A program made the translations under genes and the position numbers. A model generated the notes under the pieces. That model did not search any database. It saw only the letters and a program-made list of their open reading frames with translations, and had not been told where the DNA came from. A DNA stretch of 30,065 nt from CAZLLE01 sp964560425 (GTDB taxonomy: Bacteria > Campylobacterota > Campylobacteria > Campylobacterales > QNZT01). The stretch covers positions 1-30,065 of the forward strand of contig CAZLLE010000074.1 in NCBI GenBank assembly GCA_964560425.1, read 5' to 3'. Position 1 is the stretch's first letter; each line of letters starts with the position of its first letter. Of this stretch, positions 1 to 6,402 are shown piece by piece.

Positions 1-1
1 T

Positions 2-22
2 CCTTCTATGCTTTGTAGAAGG
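2..22 (+). terminator. hairpin, possible terminator of an upstream gene
   Basis: Seven-base arms CCTTCTA (2-8) and TAGAAGG (16-22) can pair around a short loop, followed by a weakly T-rich stretch. No open frame runs in from the window edge, so this could be the terminator of a + strand gene lying before the window. The T tail is poor, so the call is tentative. Confidence 0.35.
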
Positions 23-39
23 TTTATATAGTAAGAGAC

Positions 40-200
40 AATAGATCGGTAGCAATTTGCTGGAGAGTAAGAACATGCCGAGATATAAGATGTTAGTATT
101 GGGACTTTAGAAGAAGATAGTTGTAATCGAAAGATATAAATATGGTAATGGTCTCCGCCATATTGAAGCTATCGGGAAAATTAGAGTTGCTACTTTTTTT
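40..200 (+). ncRNA. candidate structured small RNA with basal helix and T-run terminator
   Basis: GTAGCAA at 49-55 pairs perfectly with TTGCTAC at 187-193. The helix extends with 48G-194T, 56T-186G, 57T-185A and 58T-184G, and T7 follows at 194-200. These extensions are G-U pairs only in a + strand RNA, so they favour the + strand. Inside are hairpins AATATGG/CCATATT (139-145/158-164), GATAG/CTATC (116-120/169-173) and AACAT/ATGTT (72-76/90-94). A TATATA at about 26-31 could be its -10 box. The size of about 160 nt and the closed ends would suit a 6S-type RNA, but I cannot identify conserved motifs. I saw no RNase P, tmRNA or SRP RNA motifs. The family is therefore unassigned. Confidence 0.42.
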
Positions 201-300
201 CTCTACGACGGACGATGTGATTTCGACGGATTTTGTTTTTTTTGTGAGTTTTCTTCTGCTCCTTTAGGGCAGAATTTCACTCAAAAGCTTCAGCTCAGTC
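201..300 (+). other. non-coding stretch with direct repeat and two-part hairpin
   Basis: The heptamer CGACGGA occurs twice (206-212 and 224-230) and is followed by a T8 run at 235-242. A two-part hairpin follows: TGAGT/ACTCA (245-249/279-283) outside and TTCTGCTC/GGGCAGAA-type pairing (254-261/267-274) inside, separated by symmetrical TTTC bulges. A 260T-268G wobble fits a + strand transcript. No T tail follows the hairpin, so it is not an obvious terminator. It may belong to the accD leader or be a second RNA. Confidence 0.35.
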
Positions 301-332
301 TCTGGATATCTCTGTTTGTTATATTATGAAAT

Positions 333-348
333 TATTATCGTGATAATA
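333..348. promoter_or_regulatory. palindrome upstream of accD, possible operator
   Basis: TATTATC (333-339) and GATAATA (342-348) form a perfect 7-bp inverted repeat around GT, about 40 bp upstream of the accD -10 box. The A/T-rich dyad resembles Fur/PerR-type sites in general form, but such dyads are also expected by chance in DNA this AT-rich. No regulator is assigned. Confidence 0.25.
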
Positions 349-388
349 TTTAAACAATTAGTTTGTTAAAACTTTATACAAATATCAA

Positions 389-394
389 TATAAT
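389..394 (+). promoter_or_regulatory. probable -10 box of the accD operon
   Basis: A perfect TATAAT lies in a T-rich intergenic stretch 64 bp before the chosen accD start. Campylobacterota sigma70 promoters depend mainly on the -10 box, so the lack of a clear -35 does not count against it. The predicted transcript start near 401 gives a leader of about 58 nt. Confidence 0.5.
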
Positions 395-458
395 ATCCAA
401 AAATTTTATATAAAGATTGATTGTAGCTTAGAGAGTGAGTTACACAAGAGGAGAAGTC

Positions 459-1397
459 GTGAATTTTGGAGATATATTTAGTAATTTTAGAAAACAACCT
501 GCAAAAGAGGAAGCACCTAGTCACTGGGTAAAATGTAAGAGATGTAACTCTTTGATGTATTATAAAGAGGTTGAGAATCTTTTTCAAGTTTGTCCTAAAT
601 GTCAATATCATATGCGTATTAGTGCAAAAGATAGAGTTAAGGTTTTGGTAGATGAGGGGACTTTTGTTGAGTATGATGCAAATTTAGCACCTATTGATCC
701 TCTAAAATTTACTGATAAAAAATCTTATAAAAAGAGAGTTGAAGAGAGTGAAAAAAAGACAGGTGTAAGATCTTCAGTACTTAGTGGTTCATGTAGTGTT
801 GGTGGTATGCCTGTTCAATTGATTGTTTTTGATTTTCAATTTATGGGTGGAAGTTTGGGATCAGTTGAGGGAGAAAAGATTGTAAGAGCGGTTAATCGTG
901 CTATCAAAAATAGAGAAGGTTTTATTATTGTAAGTGCTAGTGGTGGTGCTAGAATGCAAGAGAGTACTTTTTCTCTTCTTCAAATGTCAAAAACTTCAGC
1001 AGCACTTAAGAGATTGTCTGTTGAGGGATTACCTTTTATCTCTATTTTGACTGATCCTACTATGGGAGGTGTTAGTGCCTCTTTTGCTATGCTTGGAGAT
1101 ATTATTATTGCAGAGCCTGGTGCATTGATTGGTTTTGCGGGTCAAAGAGTTATCAAGCAGACTATTGGTACAGAACTTCCAGCAGGATTTCAAACTTCAG
1201 AGTTTTTATTAGAGCATGGGTTTTTGGATATGATTGTCAAAAGAGGACAACTAAAGGAGAGTGTTGCTGATATTTTATATTATTTTGACAATAATATAGA
1301 GAATGGTTGTAGAAACTGTCCTAATCCTGAAGTTAGAAGACAATCTGATTATATTGATGATGATGAATATTTAGAAGATAAATTTGAGGATGAGTAA
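459..1397 (+). CDS. accD: acetyl-CoA carboxylase carboxyltransferase subunit beta
   Basis: AccD pairs with AccA to move the carboxyl group from carboxybiotin to acetyl-CoA, giving malonyl-CoA for fatty acid synthesis. The N-terminus carries the family's C4 zinc ribbon (Cys26, 29, 45, 48 with the start used here). The rest is a crotonase-like carboxyltransferase fold with the glycine-rich stretches SASGGARMQE and TMGGVSASF. The GTG at 459 is preferred over the upstream in-frame GTG at 435 because it has AGAGGAG 6-10 bases before it and yields the usual short N-terminus (MNFGDIFSNF); length is 312 aa. The C-terminus ends in an acidic tail. It heads an operon and its stop overlaps the next gene in ATGAGTAA. 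AccA is not in the window. Confidence 0.96.
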   Translation: MNFGDIFSNFRKQPAKEEAPSHWVKCKRCNSLMYYKEVENLFQVCPKCQYHMRISAKDRVKVLVDEGTFVEYDANLAPIDPLKFTDKKSYKKRVEESEKKTGVRSSVLSGSCSVGGMPVQLIVFDFQFMGGSLGSVEGEKIVRAVNRAIKNREGFIIVSASGGARMQESTFSLLQMSKTSAALKRLSVEGLPFISILTDPTMGGVSASFAMLGDIIIAEPGALIGFAGQRVIKQTIGTELPAGFQTSEFLLEHGFLDMIVKRGQLKESVADILYYFDNNIENGCRNCPNPEVRRQSDYIDDDEYLEDKFEDE

Positions 1398-1953
1398 AAT
1401 TTATGCCATTTTTGATTTTGAATTGAATCAAAAAATGGGACTCTCTATTGGTGAATATATTGCTTTGGCAAAGAGGCATAATGCTATATATTTGCAATAT
1501 AGAGATAAAGTGAATCCATTGGATATAAAAAGAGAGAATCTTATTAAAATTAGGGAGTTGTGGTCTAATACTTTGATTATAAATGATGAGCCTGAACTTG
1601 TCTCTATATGTGATGGTTTGCATTTAGGACAAGAGGATTTATCCAAAATTTCTTTAGATAAAAAAGAGGCAATTAGATCTATTAGAGAGAAAATAAAAGA
1701 TAAGATTTTGGGTATATCTACACATAATATTGATGAGATTAAAGAGGCTAATGAGTTAGATATTGATTATATTGGTTTGGGTGCTTATCGAAGTACTTCT
1801 ACAAAAGATGTATCTTTGGTTTTGGGTGATCAAATCTCTTATATTGCTTCATTTTCACAACATCCTGTTGTTGCAATTGGTGGAGTTAGAGTTGATGATA
1901 ATATCAAAAATATCTCTTTTAATGCAATAGGCTTAAATTTATATGAATATTAA
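1390..1953 (+). CDS. thiE: thiamine phosphate synthase (ThiE/TenI family)
   Basis: This TIM-barrel enzyme family joins the pyrimidine and thiazole halves of thiamine, giving thiamine phosphate. Family signatures are visible: LQYRDK with the diphosphate-binding Arg and Lys (about residues 35-40), IINDEPEL, DGLHLGQEDL with the metal Asp, GISTHN, GLGAYRSTSTK and the glycine-rich VAIGGV. At 187 aa it is slightly shorter than typical ThiE (about 210), mainly at the C-terminus, where the usual GVAVVSAI end is replaced by AIGLNLYEY. The ATG at 1390 overlaps the accD stop; the in-frame TTG at 1384 is a less likely start. The TenI tautomerase branch is an alternative, but the R/K/D/S/K set fits ThiE. 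Confidence 0.85.
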   Translation: MSKIYAIFDFELNQKMGLSIGEYIALAKRHNAIYLQYRDKVNPLDIKRENLIKIRELWSNTLIINDEPELVSICDGLHLGQEDLSKISLDKKEAIRSIREKIKDKILGISTHNIDEIKEANELDIDYIGLGAYRSTSTKDVSLVLGDQISYIASFSQHPVVAIGGVRVDDNIKNISFNAIGLNLYEY

Positions 1954-2398
1954 TATTTATTCTATTGAAAAAGCATCACATGACGAATTTTCAAAAATAG
2001 TTGATAATTACAAGAAAATGCTACAAAAATACGCAAAAGTAAATGAGATTATTGTTTTTAATAAAAAAATTTCATCTGCACAAAATAGAAGTCCTAAAGA
2101 TGCTAGAAAAGCCTATTCCGAGGCACTTTATCCATATCTAAAAGGGTATAATATTGCCCTTCATCCAGATGCAAAAGAGTTTGATAGCTTTGAATTTTCA
2201 AAAATTTTTGATATAAATAGGCAGTTAAACTTATTTATAGGTGGAGCTTATGGTTTTGAAGATGAGTTTCTGCAACGATGTGATAAAAAAGTTAGTTTAA
2301 GTCAACTAACAATGAGTCATAAGATCGCAAAAATTGTACTTTTTGAACAAGTCTATAGAGCACTCACTATTCTAAATAAGCATGCTTATCATAAATAA
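1943..2398 (+). CDS. rlmH: 23S rRNA (pseudouridine1915-N3)-methyltransferase RlmH
   Basis: RlmH is a SPOUT-fold homodimer that methylates pseudouridine 1915 in helix 69 of 23S rRNA on assembled 70S ribosomes, using S-adenosylmethionine. The C-terminal half shows the knotted-methyltransferase signatures: LFIGGAYGF (SAM loop, about residues 95-104), SLSQLTMSHKIAK and LFEQVYRALTILNKHAYHK. Its 151 aa is the normal family length. The ATG overlaps the last codons of thiE, so translation is probably coupled. The order accD ... rlmH ... dksA is the one I recall in Campylobacter, supporting orthology. Confidence 0.95.
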   Translation: MNINIYSIEKASHDEFSKIVDNYKKMLQKYAKVNEIIVFNKKISSAQNRSPKDARKAYSEALYPYLKGYNIALHPDAKEFDSFEFSKIFDINRQLNLFIGGAYGFEDEFLQRCDKKVSLSQLTMSHKIAKIVLFEQVYRALTILNKHAYHK

Positions 2399-2418
2399 TT
2401 TTTTGAAGAGGGTTGAAA

Positions 2419-2778
2419 ATGGAAGAGATAGAATTTAAAGAGTTTAAGGAATTGTTAATAGAGAGAAGAGAACAAATTTTAAAGAATTTATCCGCAAATA
2501 AGAAGGATATTGAATCATTTAAAAATTCTCAATTAAGTGATGATGCAGATCATGCTTCTCTTCATGCTAGTGGAGATATCGGTAGTGCTATATCATTAAA
2601 ACAGAAGACAGAACTAAAAGAGATTGACTATGCTCTATTTAAAATTGACAATAAAACTTATGGTGTTTGTGAGATGTGCGAGGAGCCCATTGAGATACCT
2701 AGATTAAAAGTTAAGCCTCAGGCGAAGTATTGTATAGTTTGCAGAGAAATTTTAGAAAAGAATCTTAAAAAAAGGTAA
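2419..2778 (+). CDS. dksA: DksA/TraR-family C4 zinc-finger regulator
   Basis: A DksA-like protein (119 aa) that would insert its coiled-coil tip into the RNA polymerase secondary channel and, with ppGpp, reset promoters. It has an N-terminal helical coiled coil with the tip motif DxxDxA (Asp41-Asp44-Ala46). A C-terminal C4 zinc finger follows (Cys84, Cys87, Cys105, Cys108). ATG 2419 is chosen over the in-frame TTG at 2413 because GAAGAGGG lies at ideal spacing. It is 20 bp after rlmH and is co-directional, so likely the same transcript. The protein is shorter than E. coli DksA (151 aa), as is usual for the DksA-like proteins of this phylum. Confidence 0.88.
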   Translation: MEEIEFKEFKELLIERREQILKNLSANKKDIESFKNSQLSDDADHASLHASGDIGSAISLKQKTELKEIDYALFKIDNKTYGVCEMCEEPIEIPRLKVKPQAKYCIVCREILEKNLKKR

Positions 2779-2783
2779 ATATA

Positions 2784-3788
2784 ATGGGAATGAAGCAGTA
2801 TATAGGTTTTGGGTTAATTTTTATTGTTGCTGTAGGCGTTTATGTTTTTAGTTTCATAGATGGGAGATATGTACTTAGTATCTCTGGTATTAATATCTCT
2901 TTACCAATTGCTTTATGGGTTATTTTACCCGCACTATTACTCTTCTTGGCAACTATTGCACATTTAATGTTTTATGGAACAAAGAATTTTGTAAAACTGA
3001 GAAGTGTTAGAAAAGATGGTGAAAAATTTACAGAGGCAGCTAAAGGGGCACTTTTAGGAAAAGATATTACAACTGAATATAAGAGTGATATATTTAAACT
3101 ACCTGGTGAAATACTTCCATTTTTGAATATTGATAGATCTAAAGCAGAAAAACATAGAGCCTATCATGATGATATTCAAGATATTATAGATGCAAAAAGA
3201 AAAATAGCAGCGGGTGAGGTTGTTGATCTTTCTAAATTTAGACTTGAGTCTGATAACTCTTTGGTATTGCAAAATGCTAAAAATAGACTAAAAGAAGATC
3301 GTACTTATGCTACTGAAATATTAAAAAGATGTGATGATAAAGTTCTTTGTGAACAAGCTTTTAAAGAGTTTGCTCTTTATGCCTCAAAAAGTGATATGGA
3401 GAAGTATCAAAAAGAGCCAACTAGAGAGATTTTGAACATCATGATTGATAGAATTAATGCAGAGAAAAATCCTCTTGATTTAGACGATGAAGAGATTATT
3501 GAGTATGTTCGAGATTTAGAGTTTACAAAAGATGATTTTATTGATCTTGTGAAGAGAATGAAGAGTAGAGTAAATCCAGATAGAATGATTCTTTTTGTTG
3601 AAAAACTAGCTCATACTTATCCCTTGAGAGCAAATGAAGCTTATCTATATATTATGTTTGAATTACAGATGATGGATAAAGCTAGAGAGATTTTGATACA
3701 TTCAAATGAAGATGAATATTTAATATATAAATATATGCTATTTTTAAAAGATAATGGTCAAAACTTTGACACAGATCTATTTGTATAA
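2784..3788 (+). CDS. conserved two-helix membrane protein with large cytoplasmic domain
   Basis: Function unknown. The first 65 residues contain two hydrophobic helices (about 5-25 and 38-62) separated by a short loop, so the remaining ~270 residues probably lie in the cytoplasm. That part is charged, mostly helical and without cysteine-rich or nucleotide-binding motifs. An AAGGT ribosome site lies 9 bases before ATG 2784, 5 bp after dksA. A membrane protein sits at the same place between dksA-like and dus genes in C. jejuni, from memory, so this is a conserved family of the phylum. Nothing visible supports a catalytic role; scaffold or tethering functions are possible but unsupported. Confidence 0.8.
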   Translation: MGMKQYIGFGLIFIVAVGVYVFSFIDGRYVLSISGINISLPIALWVILPALLLFLATIAHLMFYGTKNFVKLRSVRKDGEKFTEAAKGALLGKDITTEYKSDIFKLPGEILPFLNIDRSKAEKHRAYHDDIQDIIDAKRKIAAGEVVDLSKFRLESDNSLVLQNAKNRLKEDRTYATEILKRCDDKVLCEQAFKEFALYASKSDMEKYQKEPTREILNIMIDRINAEKNPLDLDDEEIIEYVRDLEFTKDDFIDLVKRMKSRVNPDRMILFVEKLAHTYPLRANEAYLYIMFELQMMDKAREILIHSNEDEYLIYKYMLFLKDNGQNFDTDLFV

Positions 3789-3791
3789 ATA

Positions 3792-4730
3792 TTGGCAACT
3801 ATAGATTTTAGTAAAAAAGATCTTGTCGCTTTAGCCCCTTTGGCGGGCTATAGCGATCTTCCTTTTAGAAGCGTTGTTAAAGAGTTTGGTGCTGATCTAA
3901 CATTTAGTGAGATGATTAGTGCAAATGCTCTCAAATACCACTCCTCCCGAACCTACAGAATGGTTGAAAAATCACCACAAGAGACCCCTTATATAGTACA
4001 AATTGCAGGAAATGATCTTGATGTTATAAGAGATGCTGTATTAATTTTGAATGATATGGATGGTATTGATGGTATTGATCTAAACTGTGGTTGTCCTGTC
4101 CCAAAAATTGTCTCTCAAAATGCAGGTTCTTCTCTACTTGAAGATTTACCTCATATGTCAAAGATTATTGAAACTATCAAAAAATACTCTACCAAAGAGT
4201 ATACAAGTGTCAAATCAAGGCTTGGTTTTAATGATAAATATGCACAAAAAATTGCAAAAGTTTGTGAAGAGAGTGGTGCTGATTTTGTCACTTTTCATGG
4301 TAGAACTCGTGCTGGAAAATATAAATCCAAAGTTGATTATGATCAGATTAAATTAGCTAAAGAGAGTGTCAAAATACCAGTAATTGCTAATGGTGATATT
4401 ACTAGTTATGAGATAGCTCAATATGTGAGAGATTATACAAATTGTGATGGTATTATGATTGGTAGAGGAGCTGTCGGAAATCCATGGATCTTTTATCAGC
4501 TCAAACACTCTATAAAAGAGGTCTCAAAAGAGAAAATTCAAGAGATAGTCCTTCGTCACTATGATTTAATGGTTGATTTTTATGGGGATAAAGGGGTTTC
4601 TATTTTTAGAAAACATTTGCATACTTATTCCAAAGGTTTGCCTGAAGCATCTATGTTTAGAGATAGTGTAAATAGAGTTGATGATAAGGTTTTGATGAGA
4701 GATAAAATAGAAGATTTTTTTGCTTCATAA
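3792..4730 (+). CDS. dusB: tRNA-dihydrouridine synthase (DusB-type)
   Basis: FMN-dependent reduction of specific uridines to dihydrouridine in the tRNA D-loop. The TIM barrel opens with LAPLAGYSDLPFR. The catalytic cysteine is in the LNCGCP motif (Cys101), followed by KSRLGF, VTFHGRTR, VIANGDI and MIGRGAVGNPW, the FMN phosphate site. Length (312 aa) is normal. The start is a TTG only 3 bp after the previous stop and has no good Shine-Dalgarno, so initiation probably depends on translational coupling; no better start exists before the first conserved block. The assignment to the DusB subgroup rather than DusA/C rests on the overall pattern only. Confidence 0.92.
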   Translation: MATIDFSKKDLVALAPLAGYSDLPFRSVVKEFGADLTFSEMISANALKYHSSRTYRMVEKSPQETPYIVQIAGNDLDVIRDAVLILNDMDGIDGIDLNCGCPVPKIVSQNAGSSLLEDLPHMSKIIETIKKYSTKEYTSVKSRLGFNDKYAQKIAKVCEESGADFVTFHGRTRAGKYKSKVDYDQIKLAKESVKIPVIANGDITSYEIAQYVRDYTNCDGIMIGRGAVGNPWIFYQLKHSIKEVSKEKIQEIVLRHYDLMVDFYGDKGVSIFRKHLHTYSKGLPEASMFRDSVNRVDDKVLMRDKIEDFFAS

Positions 4731-4736
4731 AAAACA

Positions 4737-4745
4737 TGTTATAAT
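4737..4745 (+). promoter_or_regulatory. extended -10 promoter of the 4801-13414 gene string
   Basis: TGTTATAAT is a perfect extended -10 element just after the dus stop. The next gene starts 56 bp downstream. The implied leader contains a small inverted repeat (TTAAGT/ACTTAA) and then the strong ribosome site AGGGGAAT. This marks a new transcript start between the two operons, although read-through from dus cannot be excluded. Confidence 0.55.
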
Positions 4746-4800
4746 TTTTTCTAATTAAGTTTGAGTACTTAAATTAAATTAATTTAACCTAGGGGAATAT

Positions 4801-5079
4801 ATGTTTTTAGAAGATGATGATCTATTTGGGGGATCACCGAGCAAGAAGTATTTTGATATTATTTTTAATGCAAATCGAAATTTAGTTGAGTTTGCATTGA
4901 CTGAGAATCTTGAAAAAATAGCTGTTTTAGAGATGCTACTAGAGGAGATGCTAGGTGAAGATAAAGATCTTGTACAGATAATAAAAAATTATAGTGTAAA
5001 TAACATGGATAAAGTATCTGAAAAAGTAACTAGTCTATATATTGAAGGCATGGGTGATATTTTATCAAAAAATGAGTAA
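4801..5079 (+). CDS. DUF2018 family protein (HP0242-like)
   Basis: Small acidic, all-helical protein of 92 aa. I recognise it as the DUF2018 family restricted to Campylobacterota; the H. pylori member HP0242 was solved as an intertwined, knotted homodimer. The biological function is unknown. Visible features are the acidic N-terminus MFLEDDDLFGG, then helices rich in Leu/Glu and no cysteines. It has a strong ribosome site (AGGGGAATAT) and its own upstream promoter. In H. pylori the neighbouring genes ispB, hemA, proS and hemC follow in the same order, from memory, which supports the family call. Confidence 0.82.
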   Translation: MFLEDDDLFGGSPSKKYFDIIFNANRNLVEFALTENLEKIAVLEMLLEEMLGEDKDLVQIIKNYSVNNMDKVSEKVTSLYIEGMGDILSKNE

Positions 5080-5500
5080 AGTTTTTTTATCTCTTTTTTT
5101 TGTTATGCCTCTTTTTGGTTTGGATATGTGGGACTCTTCTTATATATTTAAGCTAAAAAAGGATCAAGTTGCAACTGTAAAGGTTGTGCTTGATGGTGGA
5201 AAAGATCCTTTGAAAAGTAGAGATATAAAATTTCGTTGGACACTTTATTCAAACAAACATTTAATTGTATTAGTAAATTATGATAACTTTCCAACACAAT
5301 ATACACTCCAAAAAATTTATAAAAAAGATACTCTTCTATTTTACCTCCGAGACGATTATCAGGTAAGAGATAAACGATCTTTTTTTATACTTCGATTTGT
5401 TGAGTATGATGATAAAGAGAAGACTGTGACTCTTAAAGCAGCAGTAAAAGATCCAAAAAAAAGATTAAAAATTATTTTTGATGATCCTAATAAAAAATAA
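5072..5500 (+). CDS. small exported protein, function unknown
   Basis: The 142-aa product begins with a signal peptide (MSKVFLSLFFVMPLFG, cleavage near residue 16-17), followed by a mature domain rich in beta-strand-like segments, basic residues and aromatics, with no cysteine. It is probably periplasmic. ATG 5072 is chosen because it gives a clean signal peptide and the ATGAGTAA overlap with the previous gene; the longer frame from TTG 5042 would bury the signal peptide. A small gene occupies the same slot between the DUF2018 and polyprenyl synthase genes in H. pylori (HP0241, from memory). No enzyme motif is visible. Confidence 0.75.
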   Translation: MSKVFLSLFFVMPLFGLDMWDSSYIFKLKKDQVATVKVVLDGGKDPLKSRDIKFRWTLYSNKHLIVLVNYDNFPTQYTLQKIYKKDTLLFYLRDDYQVRDKRSFFILRFVEYDDKEKTVTLKAAVKDPKKRLKIIFDDPNKK

Positions 5501-5508
5501 GGACAAGA

Positions 5509-6402
5509 ATGTTAACTCAAGTTGAACTAATGATGAGAGATATGGTTTCAGGGCTAGATCCATATACCTTGGAGCTTTATGATAAGCTTCCTGCGGGTAA
5601 AAGATTAAGGGCAAAATTAATCTTAAAAATAGCCTCTAATCAAGATAGTGTAATAAAGTTAGCATCGATTGTAGAGTTGATTCATGCTGCAAGTTTGCTT
5701 CATGATGATGTTATTGATGATGCAGATAGCCGAAGAGGTGTATCTTCATTAAATGCATTATATGGTAATAAGAGTGCTATTATGTTGGGTGATATTTTGT
5801 ACTCAAAAGGGTTTAGTGAGTTGACATCTTTTGATTCAAAAATTGCTTCATCTATTGCAGATGCTGTAGCAATGTTGTCTGTTGGTGAGTTGATGGATGT
5901 TGAACTTTCCAATAGATTAAATTTTGATGAATCACTATATTTTGAGATGATCTATAAAAAAACGGCAGTTTTGATAGAAGCAGCAGCTAAGAGTGCTGCA
6001 CTTTTGAGTGGTAGAGATTCAAAAATATTTGCACTTTATGGTAAGAATTTGGGATTGGCATTTCAAATTATTGATGATGTTTTGGATATTATTGCTGATA
6101 GCAAAATACTTGGAAAACCTGCTATGCATGATTTCAAGGAGGGAAAGACAACACTTCCCTATATTTATCTCTTTAATTCGATGAATAAAGAGGAGATAGA
6201 AGAGTTAAAATCACTCTATAAAAAAGATTTGACACAAAAAGAGGAGATATGGATCCAAACCAAAATGAAAGAGTATGGTGCTTTGGAAAAATCTATATTA
6301 GTTGCGAAAAAATTAGGAGAAGAAGCTTTGAATGCTATTGCTAAGGAGAATGATCAAGTACTCGAAGGTATTATTAAGAGTATGATTGAGAGAGAGTTTT
6401 AA
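5509..6402 (+). CDS. ispB: polyprenyl diphosphate synthase
   Basis: Trans-prenyltransferase that extends farnesyl/geranyl diphosphate with isopentenyl diphosphate to make the isoprenoid tail of menaquinone. Both aspartate-rich motifs are intact: first DDxxD at Asp66-Asp70 within LLHDDVIDDADSRRG, second at Asp189-Asp193 (QIIDDVLDI). GKRLR lies at 30-34 and KEGKTTLP near the end. Length 297 aa fits. Chain length (C30-C40) cannot be read from sequence by eye. It starts 8 bp after the previous gene with an AAGGA site, and its stop overlaps the hemA start (TAATG). With the UbiD-type gene downstream, the operon carries two quinone genes. Confidence 0.93.
   Translation: MLTQVELMMRDMVSGLDPYTLELYDKLPAGKRLRAKLILKIASNQDSVIKLASIVELIHAASLLHDDVIDDADSRRGVSSLNALYGNKSAIMLGDILYSKGFSELTSFDSKIASSIADAVAMLSVGELMDVELSNRLNFDESLYFEMIYKKTAVLIEAAAKSAALLSGRDSKIFALYGKNLGLAFQIIDDVLDIIADSKILGKPAMHDFKEGKTTLPYIYLFNSMNKEEIEELKSLYKKDLTQKEEIWIQTKMKEYGALEKSILVAKKLGEEALNAIAKENDQVLEGIIKSMIEREF

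Noticed and set aside
1..200. End of a 23S or 5S rRNA, tmRNA, RNase P RNA or SRP RNA.
   Set aside because: None of the conserved core sequences of these RNAs could be found on either strand.
142..267. A 41-codon + strand frame from ATG 142 with a hydrophobic C-terminal half, and an 11-codon frame from ATG 75 with GGAG upstream.
   Set aside because: Both lie in the region that folds as a structured RNA with its own T run; the longer one has no ribosome site and its hydrophobicity comes from T-rich DNA. Not reported as genes.
366..611. An 81-codon - strand frame across the accD start.
   Set aside because: It covers the accD promoter and zinc ribbon; no promoter or ribosome site on the - strand.
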